A DNA stretch of 64,000 nucleotides, from the NCBI GenBank assembly GCA_001647635.1, contig CP014761.1:62001-126000 (forward strand). The letters are read 5' to 3'. The notes under the pieces are model-generated. The model searched no databases, was not told the origin of the DNA, and saw nothing but the letters and a program-made list of their open reading frames with translations. Both the position numbers and the translations under genes were made by a program. This DNA comes from Leifsonia xyli (GTDB lineage: Bacteria; Actinomycetota; Actinomycetes; Actinomycetales; Microbacteriaceae). Positions 38,075 through 46,718 of this stretch are shown in pieces. Position 1 is the stretch's first letter. Each line of letters starts with the position of its first letter.

Positions 38075-38101
38075 GCGCCGGCGGGATCACCCCGCCGGCG
38101 C
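38075..38101. terminator. bidirectional hairpin between convergent genes
   Basis: Perfect 11-base arms GCGCCGGCGGG (38075-38085) and CCCGCCGGCGC (38091-38101) close a five-base loop. It lies ten bases after the surface-protein stop and overlaps the stop codon of the minus-strand ferritin-like gene, so it can act for both. There is no T-tract on either side. Confidence 0.65.
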
Positions 38102-38416
38102 GTCCTCCGCAGCCTCCTCGGCCTCCTCGCCGTGCTGGACGATGTCGCCGTCCTGGAACAGGATGCCTTTCGCGGTCTCCCGCCACTGCGGCTTCGCGCG
38201 CAGCAGGTACTCGAGCTCCATGCTGAAGTGCTTGTACTCCTCGGCGAGCGAGTCGAGCATGATCGCCTTCGCGACCTCGTCCTTCTCGACGGCGATGCGC
38301 TGCTCGTACCAGCCGATCGCCTCCGCTTCCTCGGACAGGCTCGCGCACATGCGGGCGAACGTCCGCGTCTCCTCGCCGAGCTCGTTCGGCGGCTCGTGAT
38401 ACTGGTCGGTGGACAC
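38087..38416 (-). CDS. encapsulated-ferritin-like (EncFtn) protein
   Basis: A 109-residue two-helix protein that matches the EncFtn family, a ferroxidase normally housed in encapsulin shells. It has YHEPPNELGEETR at the start, the helix LSEEAEAIGWYEQRI with ligand Glu, and the second helix LAEEYKHFSMELEYLLR with the E-x2-H ligands. Known EncFtn form decamers from such antiparallel pairs. No encapsulin gene is in the window, and the acidic C-terminus (GEEAEEAAEDAPAG) lacks the usual encapsulin-docking tail. The GTG at 38416 has AAGGGAG seven bases upstream; the ATG-like extension to 38464 runs into promoter sequence. Confidence 0.75.
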   Translation of the reverse strand: MSTDQYHEPPNELGEETRTFARMCASLSEEAEAIGWYEQRIAVEKDEVAKAIMLDSLAEEYKHFSMELEYLLRAKPQWRETAKGILFQDGDIVQHGEEAEEAAEDAPAG

Positions 38417-38490
38417 CGGCTCTCCCTTCGTCGGAACGGCATTCGATATCCGGTCTACCCGCATCCGGTCCGGCGCGGGAGGATACCGGC

Positions 38491-38886
38491 ATGACGGACA
38501 GCGACGGAGCCGGCATCGTCGGCGTCAACACCATCGGCATCCCGGTCGCGGACCAGGACCGTGCGCTCGCTTTCTACCGCGACGTGCTCGGCTTCGGTGT
38601 GCTCGTGGATGCGCCCCTTCCGCAGCTCGGCGCCCGCTGGATCATGCTGGCGCCGCCCGGCTCGCCGGTGTCGGTCTCGCTGGTCAGCGCGACAGACAGC
38701 GCTCCCGCGGGGGTGGAGACGGGGATCCGGTTCGAGACGCTCGACGCCGAGCGGACGCACGCGACGCTCCGGGAGCGGAGGGCGGATGTCGGAGAGCTGC
38801 TGCGCTGGCCCGGAGTGCCGCCGATGTTCGCCGCCTCCGATCCCGACGGCAACCGCTTCGAGGTGGTCGAGCGGCCACAAAGCTGA
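38491..38886 (+). CDS. VOC-family (glyoxalase/bleomycin resistance-like) protein
   Basis: A 131-residue protein with paired beta-alpha-beta-beta-beta modules. NTIGIPVADQDRALAFYRDV opens the first module and FAASDPDGNRFEVVERP closes the second, with Glu in the usual metal position. The matching first-module ligand position (the His/Gln near the start) is Thr-Ile here, so metal binding is not certain. Substrate unknown. It is divergent from the EncFtn-like gene across 74 bases. Confidence 0.82.
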   Translation: MTDSDGAGIVGVNTIGIPVADQDRALAFYRDVLGFGVLVDAPLPQLGARWIMLAPPGSPVSVSLVSATDSAPAGVETGIRFETLDAERTHATLRERRADVGELLRWPGVPPMFAASDPDGNRFEVVERPQS

Positions 38887-38935
38887 CGGAATCGGCCCCG
38901 ATCCCGCTAGGGTGAGCGCAAGGGGGTGGTCGCCG

Positions 38936-39274
38936 ATGAGCGCACTGATGGAGGGACTGCAGCGAGAGGAGCGCCGACGCCGGCGCGTCGCACTGTTGGT
39001 GGTGCTGAGCTGCGTGGCCGGCCTGGGGGTGTGGCTGACGGCTCCGTTCGGGATCGTGCTGCTGACGCGGGGCGAGGTCGCGGGTTGGCTGCTCGTGGCC
39101 GCCGGTGCTGTGCTGCTCGCGGTGACCGTCCTCAGCCTCATCGCGGCGCGACGTTCCCACCGGCCGTCGGAGAGGGTCCAGGGCAAGCCGAACCCGCGCT
39201 TCGACGAACCGGAGCCGTCCCCGGACCCGCGCGGCGGGTTCAGCATGTCGGGCTCCTATCTGGGGTCGCATTAA
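38936..39274 (+). CDS. small two-pass membrane protein
   Basis: A 112-residue protein. A basic N-terminal helix (LQREERRRRR) leads into two transmembrane segments, about 18-45 (VALLVVLSCVAGLGVWL, FGIVLL) and 50-71 (VAGWLLVAAGAVLLAVTVLSLIAA is the region). A Pro-rich hydrophilic tail follows. The ATG at 38936 has AAGGGGG upstream. Function not recognisable. Confidence 0.6.
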   Translation: MSALMEGLQREERRRRRVALLVVLSCVAGLGVWLTAPFGIVLLTRGEVAGWLLVAAGAVLLAVTVLSLIAARRSHRPSERVQGKPNPRFDEPEPSPDPRGGFSMSGSYLGSH

Positions 39275-39303
39275 CAATCCGAAACAGCCGGCGGCCCGCT
39301 CGA

Positions 39304-39309
39304 TAGGGT
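39304..39309 (+). promoter_or_regulatory. -10 element of the oxidase gene, leaderless start
   Basis: TAGGGT ends six bases before the ATG at 39316, with no ribosome binding site between, consistent with transcription starting at the start codon. Confidence 0.4.
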
Positions 39310-39315
39310 GACGGC

Positions 39316-40443
39316 ATGGCTGCGCGTGTGATCGTCATCGGTGCGGGCGTCGTGGGCGCCGCGACCGCCTGGTCGCTGACCCGCGAGGGAGCATCCGCGG
39401 TGCTCCTCGAAGCGTTCGAGCGGGGACACGACCGGGGGTCGTCCCATGGCGGGTCGCGGATCTTCCGGCACGGCTACTCCGCACAGGACTACGTGGAACT
39501 GTCCGTCCGGGCGCGCCAGGGTTGGACGCACCTCGAGCGCGTCAGCGGGCGTCGCCTCCTCGATCCGACCGGGGCTGTCGACCACGGCGACCTCGCGGCC
39601 CTGACGGCGATCGCCAAGGCTCAGGATGCGGCCGAGCTGCGGTACGAGTGGCTGACCGCGGATGCGGCGGCGGCGCGCTGGCCCGGGCTGCGGTTCGAGC
39701 AGCACGTGCTGTTCAGCCCCGGGGGCGGCCGGCTGCGTGCGGCGGACGCGATCGAGGCGCTGCTGGATGCGGCGGCGGCCGGGGGAGCGGACCTGCGATT
39801 CGGCGTGCGGGTGACGGACATCGCCGAGGCAGGCGACGGAGTGACGGTCACCGCCTCCGACGGCGTGCACACCGCCGACGCCGTCGTGGTCGCGGCCGGA
39901 TCGTGGACGCCCGAACTGCTTCGCCCGTTCCTGGACGCGAGGGGTCTCGAGCTGCCCACGGTCCGCGTCACCGAGGAGCAACCGGCCCACTTCCCGCTCC
40001 TGCCCGGCCCGCCGGACAGCGAGGCGGCGTGGCCGAGCTTCGTGCACCATCCCACCGAGGAGGGCGTGACCGGCGCGTACGGCTTGCTGACGCCCGGCGA
40101 GGGCGTGAAGGTCGGCTTCCACGGCGTCGGGCCCGAAGTGGACCCGGACCGGCGCGACCGCACGATCGACCCGGACCGGCTGGCCGGGCTGCAGCGGTAC
40201 GTCGCGGACTGGGTGCCGGGCGTCGACTCCACGCGGCCGGAGGGCATCAGCTGCCTCTACGACAGCACCGCCAAGGAGGACTTCGTCCTCGACCGGGTCG
40301 GCCCGGTGGTGATCGCGACCGGTTTCTCCGGCCACGGGTTCAAGTTCGGGCCGGCGCTGGGTGACGTCCTCGCGCGCCTCGCGCTGCACGGCGAGCCGGC
40401 GCCGAACCGCTTCCAGCTCGCGGTGGCCGCCCCCGACGCCTGA
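39316..40443 (+). CDS. monomeric sarcosine oxidase / N-methyltryptophan oxidase-like flavoenzyme
   Basis: A 375-residue DAO-family flavoprotein. FAD motif RVIVIGAGVVGAATAWSLT, the MSOX signature GSSHGGSRIFRHGY, and a C-terminal CLYDSTAKEDFVLDRVG with the Cys that carries covalent FAD in monomeric sarcosine oxidase, then GFSGHGFKFGPALG. It would oxidise a secondary amine such as sarcosine, N-methyltryptophan or a related N-methyl amino acid, yielding H2O2. It stands alone. The start is supported by the -10 box just upstream. Exact substrate is undetermined. Confidence 0.87.
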   Translation: MAARVIVIGAGVVGAATAWSLTREGASAVLLEAFERGHDRGSSHGGSRIFRHGYSAQDYVELSVRARQGWTHLERVSGRRLLDPTGAVDHGDLAALTAIAKAQDAAELRYEWLTADAAAARWPGLRFEQHVLFSPGGGRLRAADAIEALLDAAAAGGADLRFGVRVTDIAEAGDGVTVTASDGVHTADAVVVAAGSWTPELLRPFLDARGLELPTVRVTEEQPAHFPLLPGPPDSEAAWPSFVHHPTEEGVTGAYGLLTPGEGVKVGFHGVGPEVDPDRRDRTIDPDRLAGLQRYVADWVPGVDSTRPEGISCLYDSTAKEDFVLDRVGPVVIATGFSGHGFKFGPALGDVLARLALHGEPAPNRFQLAVAAPDA

Positions 40444-40454
40444 AAACCGGCGTC
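40435..40454. terminator. hairpin at convergent gene ends
   Basis: GACGCC (40435-40440) and GGCGTC (40449-40454) flank an eight-base loop containing the plus-strand stop codon. The stem also reaches the end of the minus-strand lipoprotein gene at 40453. It is modest in strength, with no T-tract. Confidence 0.4.
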
Positions 40455-41283
40455 AGCGGCGCGTCGGGTCGAGGTTCACGCCGACCCCGTACTTGAGCTC
40501 GGGATCGGTGTTGGTCTGCGTCATCCACGGGTTCAGCCAGAGCAGCTGCGATGGGGTGATGCCGAAGCGATGAGTCACCGCGGTGATCGTGTCGTACCGA
40601 TTCGGCACGTACGTGGTGAGCACGCCGTTCTCCGTCAGCACCTTCCCGCGGGCGAACGGGATGGTGCCGGAGTCCTTCACCGTGAGCCCCGGGTACGGGG
40701 AGGGCAGGGTCCACGTGAGGGTCGCGGCGGCGAACACCCGCGCGTCCCCGGGCAGCCTCTCCTCGATCGAGTGCAGCCAGCTCGGGTCGCCGAAGGCCGT
40801 GAACTGCCCGCCGATGGGCAGCACCAGCTCGCCGTCCGCCTCCGTGCGGTCCAGAGGTGACACGAGCTCGAACTGCGGGTTGATCTGGATGCTGTCCGGC
40901 CGGCCGTCATGGCGCGTGCCGGTGAGGAAGAGACTGAGGCCCCTCAGATCGGCGGTCGTCGGGTCGTCCGGTGTGATCCGGACCTCGATCGCGCCCTGGT
41001 CGTCGACCGTCACCTGCACCGCGCCGGTCAGTGGTCGATCCGCGCGCGGGTCGTCGATCGTGTCGTGCGCGATGGGCAGGAGCTGCCCGGTGGCGACGGT
41101 CTCGCCGCGCATCTTCAGCTGCGGGTACGCCGCGGCGGCAGGCTGGGCGTCCGGCGAGTCGACCGCCGCGGGCGTCGGCGACGGATGGGGCGGGGGCGCG
41201 AGCAGCGCGCATCCCGATGTCAGCCCAACGGCGGCGACCACGACCAGGGCCGCGGCGACTCGACCCACCCCCCAACGGATCAT
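40453..41283 (-). CDS. lipoprotein with C-terminal LysM-like region
   Basis: A 276-residue lipoprotein. Signal helix AAALVVVAAVGL leads into lipobox LTSGC (Cys near 25), then a Pro/Ala linker. The central beta-rich domain (about 55-215) is not recognised. The C-terminal 55 residues (TYVPNRYDTITAVTHRFGIT, then LLWLNPW) follow the LysM pattern of peptidoglycan binding, with a typical NP turn. Such an arrangement suggests a wall-associated lipoprotein of unknown role. Confidence 0.75.
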   Translation of the reverse strand: MIRWGVGRVAAALVVVAAVGLTSGCALLAPPPHPSPTPAAVDSPDAQPAAAAYPQLKMRGETVATGQLLPIAHDTIDDPRADRPLTGAVQVTVDDQGAIEVRITPDDPTTADLRGLSLFLTGTRHDGRPDSIQINPQFELVSPLDRTEADGELVLPIGGQFTAFGDPSWLHSIEERLPGDARVFAAATLTWTLPSPYPGLTVKDSGTIPFARGKVLTENGVLTTYVPNRYDTITAVTHRFGITPSQLLWLNPWMTQTNTDPELKYGVGVNLDPTRR

Positions 41284-41302
41284 GAGCCGACCCTAGCAGC
41301 GC

Positions 41303-41746
41303 TCACTCCACGACGAGAGGAACCCAGTAGCCCGCACAGGAGTGGCTTCCCGTGTCGTCGCATTCGTCGTACGGGCTGCCGGTGACGTTCAGTACCGCGT
41401 CTCCGCGCGGAAAGGTGGCGGGCACCGTCAGCTCGGCCTCGAAACGCCCGTCGCGGGCGACCGCGACGTGCAGCGGCGGGGTGGAGAGCTCCCGATGCTG
41501 GAGAACGACGGTGTACAGCCGATCCCGCGCGTAGCCGAGGTCGCAGGAGGCGGCACCGCTCGAGAGCGCGACCGTCTCACCGGGATGCACCACGGCCGGG
41601 CGCGCGTGCAGCGGCGCGGGAAGGCACATGACCGCAGGCCGGATGATGCCGGCCGACTGAGCCGCAGTGGCGAGGCCGACGGCTCCGACGGCGACGACGA
41701 CCGTCAGCGCGGTCGCCGCCCCGATCACCCACGCGCGCCGTCCCAT
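41303..41746 (-). CDS. secreted or membrane-anchored hypothetical protein
   Basis: A 147-residue protein. An N-terminal hydrophobic segment (WVIGAATALTVVVAVGAVGLA) acts as signal peptide or anchor. The exported part has four cysteines (VMCLPAP, ASCDLGY, YDECDD, HSCAGY) likely paired in two disulfides, and a beta-rich Ig-like pattern (GRFEAELTVPATFPRGDAVL). It lies 19 bases downstream of the LysM lipoprotein start on the same strand. Function unknown. Confidence 0.65.
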   Translation of the reverse strand: MGRRAWVIGAATALTVVVAVGAVGLATAAQSAGIIRPAVMCLPAPLHARPAVVHPGETVALSSGAASCDLGYARDRLYTVVLQHRELSTPPLHVAVARDGRFEAELTVPATFPRGDAVLNVTGSPYDECDDTGSHSCAGYWVPLVVE

Positions 41747-41786
41747 GGCGACATCCTGGCCGACCCGGGACCTTCCGCGCGAGAGC

Positions 41787-42920
41787 TCAGACCTGCGCGC
41801 CGAGCTTGAAGCCCTGCGCCTCGTCGCCCTTGCGGGTGTACGAGAAGCCGTCGGCGCCGATCGTGACCTCCATCTCGGAGTCGTCGGTGCGGCTGGTGAG
41901 CGGCTGCGGGTTGCCGTCGAGGTCGAGCACGAGCGACGCCTCCGTGTACCAGGACGGGACGACCGGGTTGCCCCACCAGTCGCGGCGCTGGTTGTCGTGC
42001 ACGTCCCAGGTGACGACGGGGTTGTCGGGGTCGCCGGTGTAGTAGTCCTGCGTGTAGATCTCGACGCGGTGGCCGTCGGGGTCGCGCAGGTACAGGTAGA
42101 AGGCGTTCGAGACGCCGTGACGGCCGGGGCCGCGCTCGATGCAGTCGCTGCGGCGCAGGGCGCCGAGCTTGTCGCAGATGGCGATGATGTTGTGCTTCTC
42201 GTGCGTGGCGAAGGCGACGTGGTGCATGCGCGGCCCGTCGCCTCCGGTCATCGCGGTGTCGTGCACGGTCGGCTTGCGGCGCATCCACGCGGCGTAGGTG
42301 GTGCCGGCCTCGTCCTGGATGTCCTCGGTGACGCGGAAGCCGAGGTCCTCCATGTAGGCGACGGCGCGCGGGACGTCCGGGGTCACCTGGTTGAAGTGGT
42401 CGATGCGGACCAGCGCGCCGGGGGTGTACAGGTCGTAGCGCCAGGCGAGACGCTCGACGTGCTCGACCTCGTAGAAGAACTCATATGGGAAGCCGAGCGG
42501 GTCCTCGACGCGCACCGAGTCGCCGACGCCCTTCGTGAAGCCCTCCGCGCGACGCTCCACGCGGCACCCCAGCTCGGAGTAGAACTCGACGGCGCGGTCG
42601 AGGTCCTCCGGGGTGCGGACACGGTACGCGAAGGCGGCTACGGCGGCGACCGGACCCTTCCGCAGCACGAGGTTGTGGTGGATGAACTCCTCCATAGACC
42701 GCAGGTAGACGGTGTTCTCGTCCTCCTCGGTGACGACGAGGTCGAGCACGTCGACGTAGAACTCGCGGCTGGCGGTGAGATCGGTGACGACCAGCTCCAT
42801 GTAGGCGCAGCGCACCACGTCCGGCGGGGTGGCCCTCGGCGTCGGGATGCGGTTCACGGGGGCCGGGATCGGGTCGCCGTCGGTGACGGTCGGCTCGGGG
42901 GAGTCAGGGGTGATGGTCAT
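41787..42920 (-). CDS. hpaD: 3,4-dihydroxyphenylacetate (homoprotocatechuate) 2,3-dioxygenase
   Basis: A 377-residue type I extradiol ring-cleaving dioxygenase of the VOC fold, closest in motif to the Fe/Mn homoprotocatechuate dioxygenases of Brevibacterium and Arthrobacter. The two-His-one-Glu metal triad is seen in RIDHFNQVTPDV, RMHHVAFATHEKHN and GHRVEIYTQDYYTGDPDNP. Residues 1-35 are a Pro/Thr-rich extension. The C-terminal lid includes DWWGNPVVPSWY. It opens the ring of homoprotocatechuate to 5-carboxymethyl-2-hydroxymuconate semialdehyde. It is the last gene of the operon starting at 46633, 45 bases after hpaE. Confidence 0.93.
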   Translation of the reverse strand: MTITPDSPEPTVTDGDPIPAPVNRIPTPRATPPDVVRCAYMELVVTDLTASREFYVDVLDLVVTEEDENTVYLRSMEEFIHHNLVLRKGPVAAVAAFAYRVRTPEDLDRAVEFYSELGCRVERRAEGFTKGVGDSVRVEDPLGFPYEFFYEVEHVERLAWRYDLYTPGALVRIDHFNQVTPDVPRAVAYMEDLGFRVTEDIQDEAGTTYAAWMRRKPTVHDTAMTGGDGPRMHHVAFATHEKHNIIAICDKLGALRRSDCIERGPGRHGVSNAFYLYLRDPDGHRVEIYTQDYYTGDPDNPVVTWDVHDNQRRDWWGNPVVPSWYTEASLVLDLDGNPQPLTSRTDDSEMEVTIGADGFSYTRKGDEAQGFKLGAQV

Positions 42921-42965
42921 GGTGGTGCTCTCTCTGCGCTGAGGGTGGGTCGGGAAAACGGGAGG

Positions 42966-44513
42966 TCAGGCGTCGCCGGCGTCCTCGGCGGCCTCGGCCG
43001 CCTCCTCCGGCTGGTGCACGGAGGCGCCGAACCGGGCGGTGTGGACCGGGCCCAGGGTTATGTGGACCGCCTGCTGGTCGGTGTAGAAGTCGATCGAGCG
43101 GTAGCCGCCCTCGTGTCCGAGACCCGAGGCCTTCACGCCGCCGAAGGGGGTGCGCAGGTCGCGGACGTTGTGCGAGTTGAGCCACACCATCCCGGCCTCG
43201 ACGCTCCCGGCGAAGGTGTGCGCGCGTTCGAGGTCGCTGGTCCAGATGTACGCGGCGAGGCCGTACTTGACGCCGTTGGCGAGCTCGAGCGCCTCCCCGT
43301 CGGTGTCGAACGGGGTGATTGCGACGACCGGGCCGAAGATCTCCTCCTGGAAGATGCGGGCGTCCGCCGGCACGTCGGCGAAGACCGTCGGCGCGACGTA
43401 GTTGCCGGTGTCCAGCCCCTCGGGACGGCCGCCACCCGCGATCAGGCGCCCCTCCTGCTTGCCGAGCTCGACGTACGACATGACCTTCTCGTAGTGCTCC
43501 GGGTGCACGAGCGCGCCGACCTCGGTCTTCGGGTCGTGCGGGTCGCCGACGACGATGTTCTTCGCGCGCTCCGCGTACCGCGACAGGAACTCGTCGTAGA
43601 TCGGCCGCTCGACCAGGATGCGCGAACCGGCGGTGCAGCGCTCCCCATTCAGCGAGAAGACGCCGAAGAGGGTGGAGTCGATCGCCGCGTCCAGGTCCGC
43701 GTCCGCGAAGACGACGGCGGGGGACTTTCCGCCCAGCTCCATCGACAGGCCCTTGAGGTACGGAGCGGCGTTCGCGAAGATGATCTGCCCGGTGCGGCTC
43801 TCGCCGGTGAACGAGATGAGCGGCACATCCGGGTGCTTCACCAGCGCGTCCCCGGCCTCCTCGCCGAGGCCGTTGACGAGGTTGAACACACCGTCCGGCA
43901 CGCCCGCGTCACGGAAGATCGTGGCCCAGAGCGAGGCCGACAGCGGCGTGAACTCGGCCGGCTTCAGCACGACGGTGTTGCCGGTCGCGAGTGCGGGAGC
44001 GAGCTTCCAGCTCTCCAGCATGAACGGCGTGTTCCACGGCGTGATGAGCCCGGCGACGCCGATCGGCTTGCGGTTGACGTAGTTCAGCTGGCTGCCGGGC
44101 ACTTTGTAGGCGTCGTCGGCCTGCGCGACGATCAGGTCGGCGAAGAAGCGGAAGTTCTCCGCGGCGCGTTGCGCCTGTCCAAGCGCTTGAGTGATGGGGA
44201 GGCCGGTGTCGAAGGTCTCCAGCTCGGCGAGCCGAGCATCCTGCGCCTCGACGGCGTCGGCGATGCGGTTCAGGACGCGGGCGCGCTCGCGGGGCTTCAT
44301 CCTCGGCCACGGCCCGGTCTTGAAGGCGCGCGTGGCGGCGGCGACGGCGAGGTCGATGTCCTCCTTCTGCCCGGCGGCGGCCTGCACGTAGGTCTCGTTC
44401 GAGACCGGGTCGAGCACGTCGAAGGTCTTCCCCGAGACGCTGTCGACGAACTCGCCGTCGATGAAGTGCTGGATCCTGTCGGGAAGGTCAGCGGGGATGT
44501 GGTGCTGCGCCAT
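42966..44513 (-). CDS. hpaE: 5-carboxymethyl-2-hydroxymuconate semialdehyde dehydrogenase
   Basis: A 515-residue ALDH-superfamily enzyme oxidising the ring-cleavage aldehyde of the homoprotocatechuate pathway with NAD. Catalytic motifs: GVAGLITPWNTPFML, KPAEFTPL for cofactor, general base Glu in SMELGGKSPAVVF and nucleophile Cys in LNGERCTAGSRI. The C-terminal tail (HQPEEAAEAAEDAGDA) is unusually acidic and Ala-rich. The ATG at 44513 has AGGAGG seven bases before it. It lies between the GntR gene and hpaD, which fixes the pathway assignment. Confidence 0.92.
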   Translation of the reverse strand: MAQHHIPADLPDRIQHFIDGEFVDSVSGKTFDVLDPVSNETYVQAAAGQKEDIDLAVAAATRAFKTGPWPRMKPRERARVLNRIADAVEAQDARLAELETFDTGLPITQALGQAQRAAENFRFFADLIVAQADDAYKVPGSQLNYVNRKPIGVAGLITPWNTPFMLESWKLAPALATGNTVVLKPAEFTPLSASLWATIFRDAGVPDGVFNLVNGLGEEAGDALVKHPDVPLISFTGESRTGQIIFANAAPYLKGLSMELGGKSPAVVFADADLDAAIDSTLFGVFSLNGERCTAGSRILVERPIYDEFLSRYAERAKNIVVGDPHDPKTEVGALVHPEHYEKVMSYVELGKQEGRLIAGGGRPEGLDTGNYVAPTVFADVPADARIFQEEIFGPVVAITPFDTDGEALELANGVKYGLAAYIWTSDLERAHTFAGSVEAGMVWLNSHNVRDLRTPFGGVKASGLGHEGGYRSIDFYTDQQAVHITLGPVHTARFGASVHQPEEAAEAAEDAGDA

Positions 44514-44539
44514 GGCGCGGCCTCCTGTCGGTCGGTGGG

Positions 44540-45219
44540 TCAGTGCTGCTTGTGTTCGTTCTGGTACGCCTGCAGCGAGTCCAGGGTGGCGAGGCGGTGG
44601 TTCCGCGCGGCGAGCTCGATGTCCAGCGGGGGAGCGCCGGACTCGATGAGGGTGAGGATGTGCTCGTGCTCGTCGACCGACTCGCGGGCGCGGCCCGGCA
44701 CGAAGCTGAAGGTGGAGTCGCGGAGCACGGTGAGGCGGTTCCAGCCGCGGTGCACCAGGTCCAGGATGTGCGGGTTCGGGCACTCCTCGAACAGCACCGC
44801 GTGGAACTCCTGGTTCAGCTGGGTGAACCGATGCGGGATGAAGTCGTCGAGGCACGCGATCATCTCGCGGTTGACCGCACGCGCGCGCTCCAGGTGCTCG
44901 GCGGTGAGGAACGGCGCCGACTGCTGCGTCGCCGCGCCTCCACGAGCGCCAGCGTCTCCATCGTCCAGGTGTACTCGGCCTCCTTCAGCAGGGCGACCTG
45001 GGCGCCGACGTTCTTCTCGAACGTCACCAGCCCCTCGGCCTCCAGGCGGCGGATGGCCTCGCGCACGGGGACGACGCTGATGTCGAGCTCGCCCGCGATC
45101 TGCCCGAGCACGAGCCGGAACCCCGACACGTAGCGCCCGTCGTCGATGCGCGCCCGGATGAAGTCGTAGGCGAGCTGCGACTTGCTCGGCGCGACCGTCT
45201 TCACTGCTGCGTCCGCCAT
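44540..45219 (-). pseudogene. GntR-family (FCD-type) regulator, frame broken by a 1-base deletion
   Basis: The N-terminal winged helix (SKSQLAYDFIRARIDDGRYV, ISVVPVREAIRRLEAEGLVT) and the helical FCD-type effector domain (LTAEHLERARAVNREM in the shifted frame, then FTQLNQEFHAVLFEECPNPH and DEHEHILTLIESG) are both present. The frame slips after LALVE near 44938, where GAGGCGCGGC stands for GAGGGCGCGGC. Joined, it is about 226 residues. ATG 45219 lies inside the end of the FAH-RraA gene; GTG 45204 (overlapping its stop as GTGA) is the alternative. It is the likely repressor of the hpa genes, its effector probably a pathway intermediate. Confidence 0.78.
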
Positions 45220-46633
45220 GCGCGGTACCGTTCTTTCCACTCGGCGTTCATCGGGAACAGCCCGTCGACCGGGTGACCGGCCGCCACCTGCTCGGCGATG
45301 TACTCCTCTTCGCGCTCCTGCTCGATCGCCGCCTCCGCGACCTCCTCGACCAGGGCGGGCGGGATGACCAGCAGGCCGTCGGCGTCGCCCACGATCACGT
45401 CGCCTGGCTGCACGGTCGCGCCGCCGCAGGCGATGGTCGTGTCGGTGTCCCACGGCACGTGCTTGCGGCCCAGCACCGCCGGATGCGGGCCGTTGTGATA
45501 GGTCGGGATGTCGAGTGCGGCCACCACGGCGAGGTCGCGGACGCCGCCGTCGGTCACGATGCCGACCGCGCCGTTCACCTGGGCGCGCAGCGCGAGCACG
45601 TCGCCGACGGTGCCGCTGCCGCGCTCGCCGCGGGCCTCGATGACGAGCACCTCGCCAGGGCCGACGGCGTCGAAGGCGCGCTTCTGCGCGTTGTAGCCGG
45701 CGCCGTGGGACTCGAAGAGATCCTCGCGGTTCGGGACGTAGCGGAGGGTGCGCGCTGTGCCGACCACCTTCGTGTCGGGGCGGGTGGAGGTGAGACCGTC
45801 GATGCTGACGTTGTTCAGGCCGCGCTTGCGGAGCTGGGAGCTGAGGGTCGCCGTGGCGACGGAGGCGAGCTTGGCGCGGAGGTCGTCCGTCAGCGTCCAC
45901 GCGGGTGTTTCGGGAGTGCCATATGCTTCCGCCCGCTGGTGATCGTCGACGCTGGGCTTCGTCCCGAAGTCGCCGAACGGGATGCTGCCGGCGGTGATGC
46001 GGGTGACCAGGCGGCCGGTGGTCGGCGCGCCCGGGGCGGTGGGCGCATCCACCTCGACCTCGACGGTGTCGCCGGGTCCGGTGACGGACGAGCCGGCCGG
46101 AGTCCCGGTCAGGATGATGTCGCCCGGTTCGAGCGTCATCAGCTGGGAGAGGTCGGCGACGAGGCGGCCGAAGGGGAAGAGGAGGTCGTCGGTCGTGCCC
46201 TCCTGGACGAGCTCGCCGTTCAGCCAGGTGCGGACGCGGAGGGCGTCCGGATCGAGGCCGGTCGCGTCGAGGACGGACGGCCCGAGCGGGTGAACCCGTC
46301 GCCGCCCTTGGAGCGGACGTTGGAGCCCTTGTCGGCGGCACGCAGGTCGTAGAGCCCGAAGTCGTTCGCGGCGGTCACACCGGAGACGGCCGCCCAGCCG
46401 TCCTCGGGCGAGACGCGGCGGGTGGGGCGGCCGATGATCAGCGCGATCTCACCCTCGAAGGCGAGGAGCTCGGTCCCGGAGGGGCGCTCGAGTTCGCCTC
46501 CGGTCGCGGCGACGGAAGAGGACGGCTTGAAGAAGTACGACGGCTGGGCCGGGGTACGGCCACGCTGAGCGGCGCGGGACCGGTAGTTCAGGTGCACCGC
46601 GATGATCTTGCCGGGGCGGCTGATGTCGGTCAC
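45201..46633 (-). pseudogene. FAH-family enzyme fused to an RraA-like domain (HpaG-like), frame broken by a 1-base deletion
   Basis: The first part (from GTG 46633, VTDISRPGKIIAVHLNYRSR) is an FAH domain with FKPSSSV, metal-binding LLAFEGEIALIIG and ANDFGLYD. Near 46289 TTCACCCGCTCGGG replaces TTCACCCCGCTCGGG, and the frame resumes in phase with EPGDIILTGTPAGSS. After an FAH end, residues from about 265 form an RraA/HMG-aldolase-like domain (GHGAGYNAQKRAFDAVGPGE, GSGTVGDVLALRAQ, GIVTDGGVRDL). About 477 residues joined. E. coli HpcE/HpaG instead fuses two FAH domains for decarboxylation and isomerisation, so here the second is replaced. First gene of the hpa operon. Confidence 0.8.
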
Positions 46634-46682
46634 GTGCGTGGGGCTCCTCGTCGTCGGGGAAAAGTCCGGAGGACTGTATTCA

Positions 46683-46713
46683 GGATTGTATACGATCCGC
46701 TGGAGCTGGGCAA
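46683..46713 (-). promoter_or_regulatory. hpa operon promoter with GntR-type operator
   Basis: On the minus strand TTGCCC (plus 46708-46713) and TACAAT (plus 46685-46690) are 17 bases apart. The near-palindrome GGATTGTATACGATCC (46683-46698, one mismatch) overlaps the -10. Its TTGTATAC centre is the usual form for FCD-type GntR sites. The start of the FAH-RraA gene is 50 bases downstream, after GAGGAG. Confidence 0.7.
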
Positions 46714-46718
46714 TGCAG

